Below are positions 16,580 through 23,859 of a DNA stretch of 44,379 nt, piece after piece (positions within the stretch are counted from its first letter, which is position 1; the number at the start of each line of letters is the position of its first letter). Below the pieces are notes generated by a model. That model was not told where the DNA came from, searched no databases, and saw only the letters and a program-made list of their open reading frames with translations. The translations under genes and the position numbers were made by a program. Source of the DNA: JBQTJJ01 sp052387235 (GTDB taxonomy: Bacteria > Actinomycetota > Acidimicrobiia > Acidimicrobiales > GCA-2861595); assembly GCA_052387235.1 (NCBI GenBank), contig JBQTJJ010000069.1:1-44379 (forward strand). Reading direction: 5' to 3'.

Positions 16580-17557
16580 TCAGGGCTCCTCGACCGGCGA
16601 GGCGGCCCAGGCCGCCAACACCTTGCCCAACACCGCCGCCAGCTCGGCCGTCCGGGCCACCACCGTGTCGGGTGGGCCCAGCTCGCAGACCACCGCCGGC
16701 ATGCGGGTCTCCTTGAGGACCGGGATGGCCATCCCGCGTACCCCGAGGTCCCCTATGCCGACGGCTCCCGGCACCACCGACTGCACCAGCTGGGCCAGCC
16801 GCCGCCCGCCCGCCGACTCGTAATGGTGGCCGGCGTAGTGGGCGCTCGTGCACCCGCTCCCGCTCGCGTCGAGCCTGAGGCCGAGGAAGACCTCGCCCCG
16901 GGCCGCGTTGGCCTCCCCCGCCTGCTCCGACTGGTCGGGGTGGTGGACCACCGTCACCTCGGCCCCCGCCTCCTTCAGCACCCGCTCGGTGGCGTTGACC
17001 ACGGCGTGCATGCCGCCGCCGTCGCCCAGCACCACCCGGCGGCCCTGGAGGGTGCGCGGCGCCCGGCGCAGCATCTCCAGCTCGCGGACGGCCGCGACCG
17101 GCTCCCGGTCGCCTCCCTTGTTTCCAAATCGTTCCAGCGTTTCCAGGGACTCGGGCCCGAACACGCCGTCGACGACGTGGCCTGTGTTGCGCTGGAACTC
17201 GTCGAGCGCCCGCTTGGTGTCCGGGCCGAAGATCCCGTCCACCCGGCCCGCGTCGAAGCCCAGGGCGCCGAGCCGGCGCTGCAGCGACGCCACGTCGTCG
17301 CCCCGGAGCATGGGGTGGCGCAGGTAGAGGAGGCGGTCGCCGAGGCGGTAGCCGGCCTCCACCAGCGCCGACCAGGTCTGGTTCCCGCAGATGCCGTCGA
17401 CCCGGAGGCCGCGGGCTCGCTGGAACGCCCGCACCGCCGCCTGCGTGCCGTCCCCGAACGAGCCGGGGAGGTCGCCCGCGGCGGGATGGCCGACGGCTTC
17501 GAGCCGCCGCTGCAGATCACGGACCGCCTCACCCCGGTCGCCGGCCCGCACCGGCAA
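16580..17557 (-). CDS. cwlM: CwlM-type peptidoglycan-binding pseudo-amidase
   Basis: This 325-residue protein has two N-terminal peptidoglycan-binding-type repeats. The first is VRDLQRRLEAVG to VRAFQRARGLRVDGICGNQTW, and the second is VASLQRRLGALG to FQRNTGHVVDGVFGPES. An Amidase_3-like domain follows. Position between trxA and parB matches mycobacterial cwlM (Rv3915), whose product is a cytoplasmic regulator of MurA rather than a hydrolase. No signal peptide is visible. The zinc ligands of active amidases look lost: the usual DPGHGG reads LGDGGGMH and the usual SIHAN position reads LGLRLDA. The start is TTG at 17557 (GTG at 17551 possible), 5 nt after the trxA stop. Confidence 0.8.
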   Translation of the reverse strand: MPVRAGDRGEAVRDLQRRLEAVGHPAAGDLPGSFGDGTQAAVRAFQRARGLRVDGICGNQTWSALVEAGYRLGDRLLYLRHPMLRGDDVASLQRRLGALGFDAGRVDGIFGPDTKRALDEFQRNTGHVVDGVFGPESLETLERFGNKGGDREPVAAVRELEMLRRAPRTLQGRRVVLGDGGGMHAVVNATERVLKEAGAEVTVVHHPDQSEQAGEANAARGEVFLGLRLDASGSGCTSAHYAGHHYESAGGRRLAQLVQSVVPGAVGIGDLGVRGMAIPVLKETRMPAVVCELGPPDTVVARTAELAAVLGKVLAAWAASPVEEP

Positions 17558-17562
17558 GCCGG

Positions 17563-17889
17563 CTACAGGAATGCCTGCAGCTCCTGGACCAGCTGGCCCT
17601 TGCCCTTGGCGCCCACCAGCCGGAGCCGGGCCTCGCCGTCCTTGAACAGGATGAGGGTGGGGATGCTCAGCACCTCGAACCGGCGGGCGATGCCGATGTT
17701 GTCGTCGACGTTGACCTTGCAGACCCGGATCTTGCCGGCGTGCTCGCTGGCGATCTCCTCGAGGATGGGGGAGATCATCTTGCACGGGCCGCACCACTCG
17801 GCCCAGAAGTCGACGAGCAGGGGCTCGGTGGCGGCTGCGATCTCCTCGTCGAAGGTGGCGTCGGTGAGGGCGGTGATGATGGCGGGCAC
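17563..17889 (-). CDS. trxA: Thioredoxin
   Basis: A 108-residue thioredoxin with the active site WAEWCGPCKM. Conserved VDFWAEW, KVNVDDN and the cis-proline SIPTLILFKDG follow. It reduces protein disulfides and is recycled by the thioredoxin reductase encoded immediately upstream (trxB, 17922). The GTG at 17889 is chosen because AGGAG stands 8 nt before it and it gives the standard length; an in-frame codon 12 residues earlier would overlap the end of trxB. The order trxB-trxA-cwlM matches mycobacteria. Confidence 0.96.
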   Translation of the reverse strand: MPAIITALTDATFDEEIAAATEPLLVDFWAEWCGPCKMISPILEEIASEHAGKIRVCKVNVDDNIGIARRFEVLSIPTLILFKDGEARLRLVGAKGKGQLVQELQAFL

Positions 17890-17921
17890 GGCTGCGTCTC
17901 CTGGGTGTGCAGTTGAGGAGA

Positions 17922-18905
17922 TCACCAGTTGGCTGGTGTCTCGGCGATGTCGGCTGGTGCGTCGTGCTGGGCCTCGAGCCAGCGCTCGGCGTCGATGGCC
18001 GCCATGCAGCCCGAGCCGGCGGCGGTGACGGCCTGGCGGTAGACCGAGTCCTGGACGTCGCCCGACGCGAACACGCCGTCGACGTTGGTGTAGCTCGACC
18101 GCCCACGGGTGACGAGGTAGCCCTTGTCGTCCATGTCCAGCTGCCCCTCGAACAGCGAGGTGTTGGGCACGTGGCCGATGGCGACGAACAGCCCGGCCAG
18201 GGCCAGGTCGGACTCCTCGTTGGTGACGACGTTGCGGAGGCGGACGCCCTCGACGGTGGTGTCGCCCAGCACGTCGGTGACCACCGAGTTCCAGACGAAC
18301 TCGATCTTGGGGTTCTTGAAGGCCCGGTCCTGCATGATCTTCGAGCCCCGCAGCTCCTTGCGGCGGTGGATCACGCTGACCTTGCTGGCGAACTTCGACA
18401 GGAAGATGGCCTCCTCCAGGGCCGAGTCGCCGCCACCGACCACCGCGATCTCCTCGTCCCGGAAGAAGAACCCGTCACAGGTGGCGCAGGTGGACACGCC
18501 GTACCCGAGCAGGCGCTGCTCGTTCGGCAGGTTCAGCATGAGGGCCCGGGCGCCGGTGGAGATGATCACGCTGCGGGCCCGGTACTCCTGGTCGCCGACC
18601 CAGATGCCGAAGGGACGGGAGGAGAAGTCCACCCTGGTGACCTTGGCGGCCACCAGCTCGGCGCCGAAGCGGGCGGCCTGGGCCCGGAAGTTGCCCATCA
18701 GCTCGGGGCCCTGGATGCCGTCGACGAAGCCGGGGTAGTTCTCGACCTCGGTGGTGAGCATGAGCTGACCGCCCGGCTGGTCACCGCCGGAGGACAGCTC
18801 GCCCTCGAGGACGAGCGGCTTCAGGTTGGCGCGCGCCGTGTAGATGGCAGCCGTGAGACCGGCCGGGCCCGATCCGATGATCACCACGTCGTGGACGTCG
18901 GTCAA
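17922..18905 (-). CDS. trxB: Thioredoxin reductase
   Basis: TrxB (327 residues) is an FAD- and NADPH-dependent flavoenzyme that reduces thioredoxin. The FAD motif is VVIIGSGPAGLTAAIYTARA, the redox-active site is STCATCDGFFF, the NADPH motif is IAVVGGGDSALEEAIFLSKFA with the following HRRKELRGSK, and the C-terminal FAD site is VFASGDVQDSVYRQAVTAAGSGCMAA. The TTG at 18905 is supported by a GAGAGGGAAG ribosome-binding site and by its TTGA overlap with the stop of the preceding gene (18902-18905). Confidence 0.96.
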   Translation of the reverse strand: MTDVHDVVIIGSGPAGLTAAIYTARANLKPLVLEGELSSGGDQPGGQLMLTTEVENYPGFVDGIQGPELMGNFRAQAARFGAELVAAKVTRVDFSSRPFGIWVGDQEYRARSVIISTGARALMLNLPNEQRLLGYGVSTCATCDGFFFRDEEIAVVGGGDSALEEAIFLSKFASKVSVIHRRKELRGSKIMQDRAFKNPKIEFVWNSVVTDVLGDTTVEGVRLRNVVTNEESDLALAGLFVAIGHVPNTSLFEGQLDMDDKGYLVTRGRSSYTNVDGVFASGDVQDSVYRQAVTAAGSGCMAAIDAERWLEAQHDAPADIAETPANW

Positions 18906-19249
18906 CCGTTCTTCCCTCTCGCTGTCGTGCCGGACGTGGCCTTGCGCAGTGTGAACGCTCCGCCCAGGGTGAAGATTCCGCCGACCAGGAGGTACGCGGC
19001 CCACACCTCGCCCTGCGTCACGTGGACGTTGACGGCCCGGAGCACCCCGATGACCACGAAGATCAGGGCCGTGAGCCCCATGACGGCGGCCAGGAGCCCG
19101 AACACCAGGGCGCGGGCCACCGTGGTGAGGGGAACGGCCGTCTTGTCGCGGATGCCGACGACGACCCGCTCGATGGTGTCGGCCGCTTGGACCGTCCAGT
19201 CGTCGGCACCCCGCGCGGCAGGGCTGGGAGCGTCTCCCGGCTGGGGCAC
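18902..19249 (-). CDS. Small two-helix membrane protein before trxB
   Basis: The 115-residue protein has a cytoplasmic-looking N-terminus (ADDWTVQAADTIERVVVGIRDKT). Two hydrophobic helices follow, at about residues 46-72 and 82-103, and then a short basic tail (RKATSGTTARGKNG). I do not recognise the family firmly; phage-holin-like superfamilies share this layout. The GTG at 19249 is chosen because a TAGTGT -10 element ends exactly 7 nt upstream, predicting a leaderless mRNA. Its stop overlaps the trxB start, so it heads the trxB-trxA-cwlM operon. Confidence 0.65.
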   Translation of the reverse strand: MPQPGDAPSPAARGADDWTVQAADTIERVVVGIRDKTAVPLTTVARALVFGLLAAVMGLTALIFVVIGVLRAVNVHVTQGEVWAAYLLVGGIFTLGGAFTLRKATSGTTARGKNG

Positions 19250-19256
19250 AAGGGGC

Positions 19257-19266
19257 ACACTACCCT
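19257..19266. promoter_or_regulatory. Divergent leaderless promoter with overlapping -10 elements
   Basis: The minus-strand -10 TAGTGT (19262-19257) and the plus-strand -10 TACCCT (19261-19266) share the TA step at 19261-19262. The minus GTG follows after 7 nt and the plus GTG (19275) after 8 nt. Only 25 bp separate the two start codons. Confidence 0.6.
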
Positions 19267-19274
19267 TGCCGGCC

Positions 19275-19634
19275 GTGCGGCGACTCATTGCCTCTGTGGC
19301 CGGCGCCGTCGCGGCAGCCGGCGGTGCGCTGATCCTGGGGGAGTACGAGCTCGAGGGCACCACGCCCATCGTGGCCGGCATCCTCTTCGGTCTGATCATC
19401 GGCGAGGTGGTCACCGCCGCCGGGCGCCGGCGGGACCTCACCGCCGCCGTCACCGCCGCCGTCACCGCCGCCGCCGGCATGGCATGGGCGGGCTGGCGGT
19501 CCACCGGACCGGACGAGCACTGGGACCTGGTGCCGGGTCAGGCCTGGATCGGGGTGGGCCTGGCCGCGGTGGGGGCCCTGCTGTGGGTCAGAAGCCCTGG
19601 ACGACGAGCAGCCGGCAGCCCTCCACCGCCATGA
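19275..19634 (+). CDS. Small multi-pass membrane protein, function unknown
   Basis: A 119-residue hydrophobic protein with about four membrane segments: IASVAGAVAAAGGALILG, TPIVAGILFGLIIGEVV, an Ala/Val-rich segment around AAVTAAVTAAAGMAWAG, and AWIGVGLAAVGALLWV. The GTG at 19275 stands 8 nt after a TACCCT -10 element, so the mRNA is probably leaderless. It is the only plus-strand gene inside the minus-strand trx/sigma block. Its last 47 bases overlap the 3' end of the anti-sigma gene on the other strand. The Ala-Val-Thr segment comes from repeats of GTCACCGCCGCC. Confidence 0.6.
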   Translation: MRRLIASVAGAVAAAGGALILGEYELEGTTPIVAGILFGLIIGEVVTAAGRRRDLTAAVTAAVTAAAGMAWAGWRSTGPDEHWDLVPGQAWIGVGLAAVGALLWVRSPGRRAAGSPPPP

Positions 19635-20493
19635 CGAACACCCGGTGGTCGGGCCCGGCGGCGGCGGTGTCCGCCAGCCGGTAGGCGAGCAGCTCGGACG
19701 GCGTCCCCTGCCACGTCACGGTGGCCCGGTAGACGAGGGGCCCGAGGCCACGGTCGTAGCTGGACCGCACCGTGCCGGCGCAGACCGGCTCGGACGAGGA
19801 CGGAACCGCACCGGCGGTGGACGCCGCAGCTGAGGGCGCCGGCGCCGGCCCGCCCCCGGCGGTGGGGGCGGCCTGGTCGGCCTCGGCGGCAGGTGCCGCC
19901 ATCGTCCTGTCCTGGGCGCCGGCGCCGGCCAGGGCGGATTCCAGGATCCGGCCCAGGGCCAGCTGGTCGTCCTGCGGCCCGAGGTCCCCGCCGTAGATGA
20001 CCGGCCCTGTGGCCTCGGCCGAGGTGGCCTCGTCCCCGGCGACGGACCCCGCGGTCTGCTCGACGTCCCCACCGCCGTCGCGGGTGAGGACCGGCACCGC
20101 CACCAGCAGGGCGGCCACGGCGGCGGCGGCGCCCAGGGCCCAGGCCGGAACCCGCCTCCGCCGCAACGGGATGACCTCGGCCGGTGTGTCCCCGGAAGCA
20201 GCGCTCGACGCACGGGTGGCGGCACCGTCGCCGGTGGTCGGCAGGGGCGGCGAGCCGGGGGAGGTGGAGGCCCGTTCGGCGGCCCAGGCCGCGAGAGCCG
20301 CCCCGACGGCCCGGTCGGCCACCCCGGCCGCCGCGCCCGGACCGGGCGCGGCGACGGCCCGGCGGACGGCGTCCAGCTCGGCTCGGCGCCGGGTGCACGC
20401 CTCGCAGCCGGCCAGGTGGGCGGCCCCGGCGGGCCCGCCCTCGCCGTCGAGGGAGGCGCTCAGCTGCTCGTCGTCCAGGTGGGCCGAGTTCAT
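19588..20493 (-). CDS. Membrane-anchored anti-sigma factor with zinc-finger motif
   Basis: This 301-residue protein begins HLDDEQLSASLDGEGG and carries H-x3-C-x2-C (AAHLAGCEACTRRRAEL), the zinc-containing anti-sigma (ZAS) motif. A single membrane helix (VPAWALGAAAAVAALLVAVPVL) is followed by an Ala/Pro-rich extracytoplasmic linker. The last 60 residues form a small domain with two Cys residues (VCAGTV and VEGCRLLVV) that could form a disulfide outside the membrane. The ATG overlaps the sigma stop (ATGA at 20490-20493), so the pair is coupled, as for SigM and its anti-sigma in mycobacteria. It probably holds the sigma factor until an envelope signal arrives. Confidence 0.85.
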   Translation of the reverse strand: MNSAHLDDEQLSASLDGEGGPAGAAHLAGCEACTRRRAELDAVRRAVAAPGPGAAAGVADRAVGAALAAWAAERASTSPGSPPLPTTGDGAATRASSAASGDTPAEVIPLRRRRVPAWALGAAAAVAALLVAVPVLTRDGGGDVEQTAGSVAGDEATSAEATGPVIYGGDLGPQDDQLALGRILESALAGAGAQDRTMAAPAAEADQAAPTAGGGPAPAPSAAASTAGAVPSSSEPVCAGTVRSSYDRGLGPLVYRATVTWQGTPSELLAYRLADTAAAGPDHRVFVMAVEGCRLLVVQGF

Positions 20494-21071
20494 GGCTGTG
20501 GAGTTGGACGCTGGGCCGGGCGCGCGGGGTTCCCGAGCAGGGGGACCAGGGCGGTCCGGCCCCGGGCGATGCGCGACCGCACCGTGCCGGGAGGGATGCC
20601 CAGCACGTCGGCGATCTCGGCGTAGTCGAGGCCGCACAGGTCCCGCAGCACCACGGCGGCGCGGAACTCGACCGGGAGCCGGGCCAGGGCCGCCTCCACG
20701 TCGAGCCGCTCGGCCACGCCGGACGACGGCTCGGACGCGCCGGCGCCGGCGGCCCGCTCGAGCTCCTCGTCGGTGGCGACGCCGGGTCGCCGGCCCCGCC
20801 GCCGCAGCTCGTCCAGGCAGGCGTTGGCGGTCACCCGGTAGGCCCAGGTCCCGAAGGCGGCCCGGCCGTCGAAGCGCCCGGCCGCCAGGCCCCTGGCGAT
20901 GGCGACCAGGCTCTCCTGGGTCGCGTCGTCGGCGTCGGCCTCGGACCCGAGGATCCGCCGGCACAGGGCGTGCAGGCGGTCGACGTGCCGGCGCAGGAGC
21001 TGGTCGAGGGCCCGCTGGTCGCCGGCGCGGGCCGCCTCCGCCAGCTCTCGGTCGCCGCGGCCGTCGTCGAT
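20490..21071 (-). CDS. ECF-type RNA polymerase sigma factor (SigM position), unusual start
   Basis: Region 2 is clear (AARAGDQRALDQLLRRHVDRLHALCRRIL, then DADDATQESLVAIA and AFGTWAYRVTANACLDELRRR). Region 4 is also clear (LPVEFRAAVVLRDLCGLDYAEIADVLGIPPGTVRSRIARGR). The frame contains no ATG, GTG or TTG before region 2; the first conventional codon is a GTG inside it, at 20834. Two non-standard starts are possible: ATC at 21071, which lies 6 nt after a TACGCT -10 element and gives 193 residues, or CTG at 21044. I use ATC because the spacing equals that of other leaderless genes here. A sequencing error converting ATG to ATC would explain it equally well. Confidence 0.75.
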   Translation of the reverse strand: MDDGRGDRELAEAARAGDQRALDQLLRRHVDRLHALCRRILGSEADADDATQESLVAIARGLAAGRFDGRAAFGTWAYRVTANACLDELRRRGRRPGVATDEELERAAGAGASEPSSGVAERLDVEAALARLPVEFRAAVVLRDLCGLDYAEIADVLGIPPGTVRSRIARGRTALVPLLGNPARPAQRPTPQP

Positions 21072-21108
21072 GCCGGAAGCGTAGCGAGCGGTGCCAGCGG
21101 CGGGCTGC

Positions 21109-22611
21109 TCAGGAGGCGTCGACCGTGACCTCGGCGACCTCGGCCCGGTGCTGCGTGCCCGGGTCCGTGATCCACAACAGCACGGCTGCTCCCCGGGTCC
21201 CCCGCAGGTCGAAGGCGGTGTCGCCCGCGATGCCGGACCGGGTGGCCACCGGCTCGCCCCAGCCCTCGAGCTGGGCGGCCGGTCCGTCGGCCACGTAGAC
21301 CGCGGCCGCCCAGCCCGACGTGGCCGAGCGGACCCTGAGCCGGCCCAGGCCGGCCGCGTCCGCCAGTTCCAGCACCAGGCCCACCCCGGGCTTCAGCCCG
21401 CCGAACGAGCGGGTGTTGTACCGGTCGGTGGACCAGCTGGTGCCCGGGTCGCCGTCGGCCGCCAGCCGGGCCCGGGCCTCGTTCTCCTCGCCGTCGCGCC
21501 CCAGTGGGTCGAACGACCGCACGCCGGCGATGGCGACCGGGGCCGAGCCGCCCGGCGCCGCCCCCGTGCCCCCCCGGTCGCGGCCGCCCCCCGCCAGCAC
21601 GGCCACCACCGCGATGGCGGCCAGGGCCAGCGCGCCCAGGACGCCCAACGGGGCCCACGAGCGGACCGGCCGGCGGGGAAGCGCCGGCATGCCCGACGGG
21701 GGCGTGGGGTCCCGCACCACCAGGGGCACCGCGTCGTCCTTCTCCAGGTCGACGGAGCGCAGGGCGTCGCGCAGGGCGGCAGCCGACCGGTAGCGGTCGT
21801 CGGGGTCCTTGGCCAGCGCCCGCAGCACGATGGCCTCGAGGGGGCCCGGCACCTCGCGGTCGAGCTGGCGGAGCGACGGCGGGGCCTGGCGGACGTGCAG
21901 CAGGGCGGTGGCCAGCTCCGTCTCGGCCTGGAACGGGGGGCGCCCGCAGAGCATCTCGTACAGGACGACGCCCAGCGCGTACACGTCTGATCGGGCGTCG
22001 GGCGTGCCGCCCTGCACCTGCTCGGGGGACAGGTAGCGGGCCGTGCCCACCACCGCGCCGGTCTGGGTCAGGTCGGCGACGGTGGCGTTCGAGTTGGGGC
22101 GGACCTTGGCGATGCCGAAGTCGGCCACCTTGACCCGCAGCAGGGGAGCGGTCTGGCCCTCGTGCTCGGACAGCAGGATGTTGGCCGGCTTCACGTCGCG
22201 GTGGACCAGGCCCTCCTGGTGGGCGTGCTCCAAGGCGTCGGCCACCTCGGCCGCGATGGGCACGGCCACCGCGGGCGGGAGCGTGCCCGAGGCCGTGATC
22301 TCCTCCCGGAGGGTGCGGCCCCGCACCAGCTCCATCACGATGAAGGCGAGGTCGCCGTCGGTGCCGGCGTCGAAGGTGGCGACGATGCTGGGGTGGGCCA
22401 GCCTGGCGGCGGCGATGGCCTCCCGCCGGAAGCGCTCGACGAAGGCGGCGTCGGCGGCCAGGTGGGCGTGCAGCACCTTCACCGCGACCGACCGGGCCAG
22501 CACGTCGTCGTGGGCCTCCCAGACCTCGGCCATCCCGCCCCGGGCGATGAGGCGCACCGGCCGGTAGCGTCCGACCAGGACGCGGTCGATCAGCGGCTGG
22601 GCATCCGGCAC
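21109..22611 (-). CDS. Membrane Ser/Thr protein kinase with discoidin-like outer domain
   Basis: This 500-residue PknB-type kinase has all key residues: the glycine loop IARGGMAEVWEA, the lysine in VAVKVLH, HRDVKPANILL, DFGIAK, and the activation segment with GTARYLSPEQ. One membrane helix (about 322-345) leads to an outer domain with DGDPGTSWSTDRYNTRSFGGLKPGVGLVLEL, the type found at the C-terminus of mycobacterial MviN/Rv3910. Here the kinase is a separate gene and appears catalytically intact, unlike the pseudokinase fused to Rv3910. The GTG at 22611 follows TACAGT by 10 nt, implying a very short leader. Cell-wall synthesis regulation is inferred from homology and from murJ nearby. Confidence 0.9.
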   Translation of the reverse strand: MPDAQPLIDRVLVGRYRPVRLIARGGMAEVWEAHDDVLARSVAVKVLHAHLAADAAFVERFRREAIAAARLAHPSIVATFDAGTDGDLAFIVMELVRGRTLREEITASGTLPPAVAVPIAAEVADALEHAHQEGLVHRDVKPANILLSEHEGQTAPLLRVKVADFGIAKVRPNSNATVADLTQTGAVVGTARYLSPEQVQGGTPDARSDVYALGVVLYEMLCGRPPFQAETELATALLHVRQAPPSLRQLDREVPGPLEAIVLRALAKDPDDRYRSAAALRDALRSVDLEKDDAVPLVVRDPTPPSGMPALPRRPVRSWAPLGVLGALALAAIAVVAVLAGGGRDRGGTGAAPGGSAPVAIAGVRSFDPLGRDGEENEARARLAADGDPGTSWSTDRYNTRSFGGLKPGVGLVLELADAAGLGRLRVRSATSGWAAAVYVADGPAAQLEGWGEPVATRSGIAGDTAFDLRGTRGAAVLLWITDPGTQHRAEVAEVTVDAS

Positions 22612-22663
22612 GGTGCCCCGGACTGTACCCAGCGCACGACTTCCCCCGGACCGCGGCCCGGGC

Positions 22664-23503
22664 TCAGGCGGGGACGCTGAAGGTGACGCCGATCACACGG
22701 GGGCCGGCATGGGTGCCGATCACCGCGCCAACCTCGCCGACGATGATCTGGTCGCGCGGGCAGATGTCGGAGAGGAGGCCGAGCAGCTCGTCGAGGTCGG
22801 GAGCGCTGCCGTGCAGGACGGAAAGGTTCTCCACGGGCGCCGACTGGCGCACCTTGTCTGCCAGGTACCGCAGTGACCGGCCGCGCGTGCGCTGCTTCGA
22901 CTCGGGCTCGACCTTGCCGCCCGCCACCTCGATGATGGGCTTGATCGAGAGCATCGACCCCAGCAGCGCCTGGGCCGCGCCGATGCGGCCGCCCTTGCGG
23001 AGGTTCTCGAGGGTGTCGAGGGCGGCGTAGGTGCGGGTGCGGGGCACCATCTCCTCGGCTCCGGCCGCCACCTCCTCCAGGCTCGCCCCGCCCGCCGCCA
23101 GCCGGGCCGCGGCCAGGGCCACGGTGCCCTCGGCCATGCTGACGGCGCGGGAGTCGACGACCCGGACCGGCACGGCCCCGGCCGCCGCCTCGGCACCCAG
23201 GCGGGCTGCCTCGTAGGTGGCGGACAGCGACGAGGAGATGGTGACGCACACGACGCCGTCGGCCCCGCGCTCGGCCGCCCGGCGGTACGCCTCCTCGAAG
23301 GCGCCGGGCGAGGGCGCCGCCGTCTCCGGCAGGACGGGTGAGGTGCTCACGCGGGACCAGAACTCGGCCGTGGTGAGGTCCCTCCGGTCCACCAGCTCCT
23401 CGGCCCCGAAGCGGACCGTGAGGGGGACCAGCTCGATGTCGTGCCGGGCCGCGAGGTCGGGCGGGAGGTCGGAGGCGGTGTCGCAGACGATGTGTATGGT
23501 CAT
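22664..23503 (-). CDS. DegV/FakB-family fatty-acid-binding protein
   Basis: The 279-residue protein matches the DegV family. The N-terminus IHIVCDTASDLPPDLAARH contains the ligand-phosphate loop. It continues with VPLTVRFG, CVTISSSLSATYEAARLG and the conserved LENLRKGGRIGAAQALLGSMLSIKPI. DegV/FakB proteins bind a fatty acid and present it to a fatty-acid kinase. No kinase partner (FakA) is seen in the window. The ATG overlaps the stop of the preceding gene (ATGA at 23500-23503). Confidence 0.92.
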   Translation of the reverse strand: MTIHIVCDTASDLPPDLAARHDIELVPLTVRFGAEELVDRRDLTTAEFWSRVSTSPVLPETAAPSPGAFEEAYRRAAERGADGVVCVTISSSLSATYEAARLGAEAAAGAVPVRVVDSRAVSMAEGTVALAAARLAAGGASLEEVAAGAEEMVPRTRTYAALDTLENLRKGGRIGAAQALLGSMLSIKPIIEVAGGKVEPESKQRTRGRSLRYLADKVRQSAPVENLSVLHGSAPDLDELLGLLSDICPRDQIIVGEVGAVIGTHAGPRVIGVTFSVPA

Positions 23504-23859
23504 CGGCCCCGCACCGTACTTGCGGAGGCCGACGCCTCGACGGAGTACCAGTCGCGGAACTGCTCGACCTTCTTCAGCACCAGCGACCGCGCCTCGCGCT
23601 GGACCGTCACCGTGACGATGCCGGTGCCGATGGTGAAGCCGGTGAGGACGGCGTCCTTCTCGGCCACGATGGCGTCGGCGACCTCGCGGGCCCGCTCGGG
23701 GTCGTTCTTGTCGAGCAGCTCGAGGGCGGCGTTGTCAGCCGCGTCGTGGGCGATGTCGTCGAGCTGGGCCTTGGTGATCAATGGGGACCCGGCTTCGACC
23801 GCGAGGAGGCCGACGAAGGCGAAGGAAACGACGATCTTGACGAGCCAGCCGGTGATCAC
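23500..23859 (-). CDS. Small single-helix envelope protein between murJ and degV
   Basis: This 119-residue protein has one N-terminal hydrophobic helix (WLVKIVVSFAFVGLLAVEAG). It is followed by QLDDIAHDAADNAALELL, which resembles the post-helix motif of TadE-like pseudopilins, and an alpha/beta tail. The function is not known. The GTG start overlaps the murJ stop (GTGA at 23856-23859) and its stop overlaps the degV start, so it is embedded in a coupled operon. Confidence 0.65.
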   Translation of the reverse strand: MITGWLVKIVVSFAFVGLLAVEAGSPLITKAQLDDIAHDAADNAALELLDKNDPERAREVADAIVAEKDAVLTGFTIGTGIVTVTVQREARSLVLKKVEQFRDWYSVEASASASTVRGR

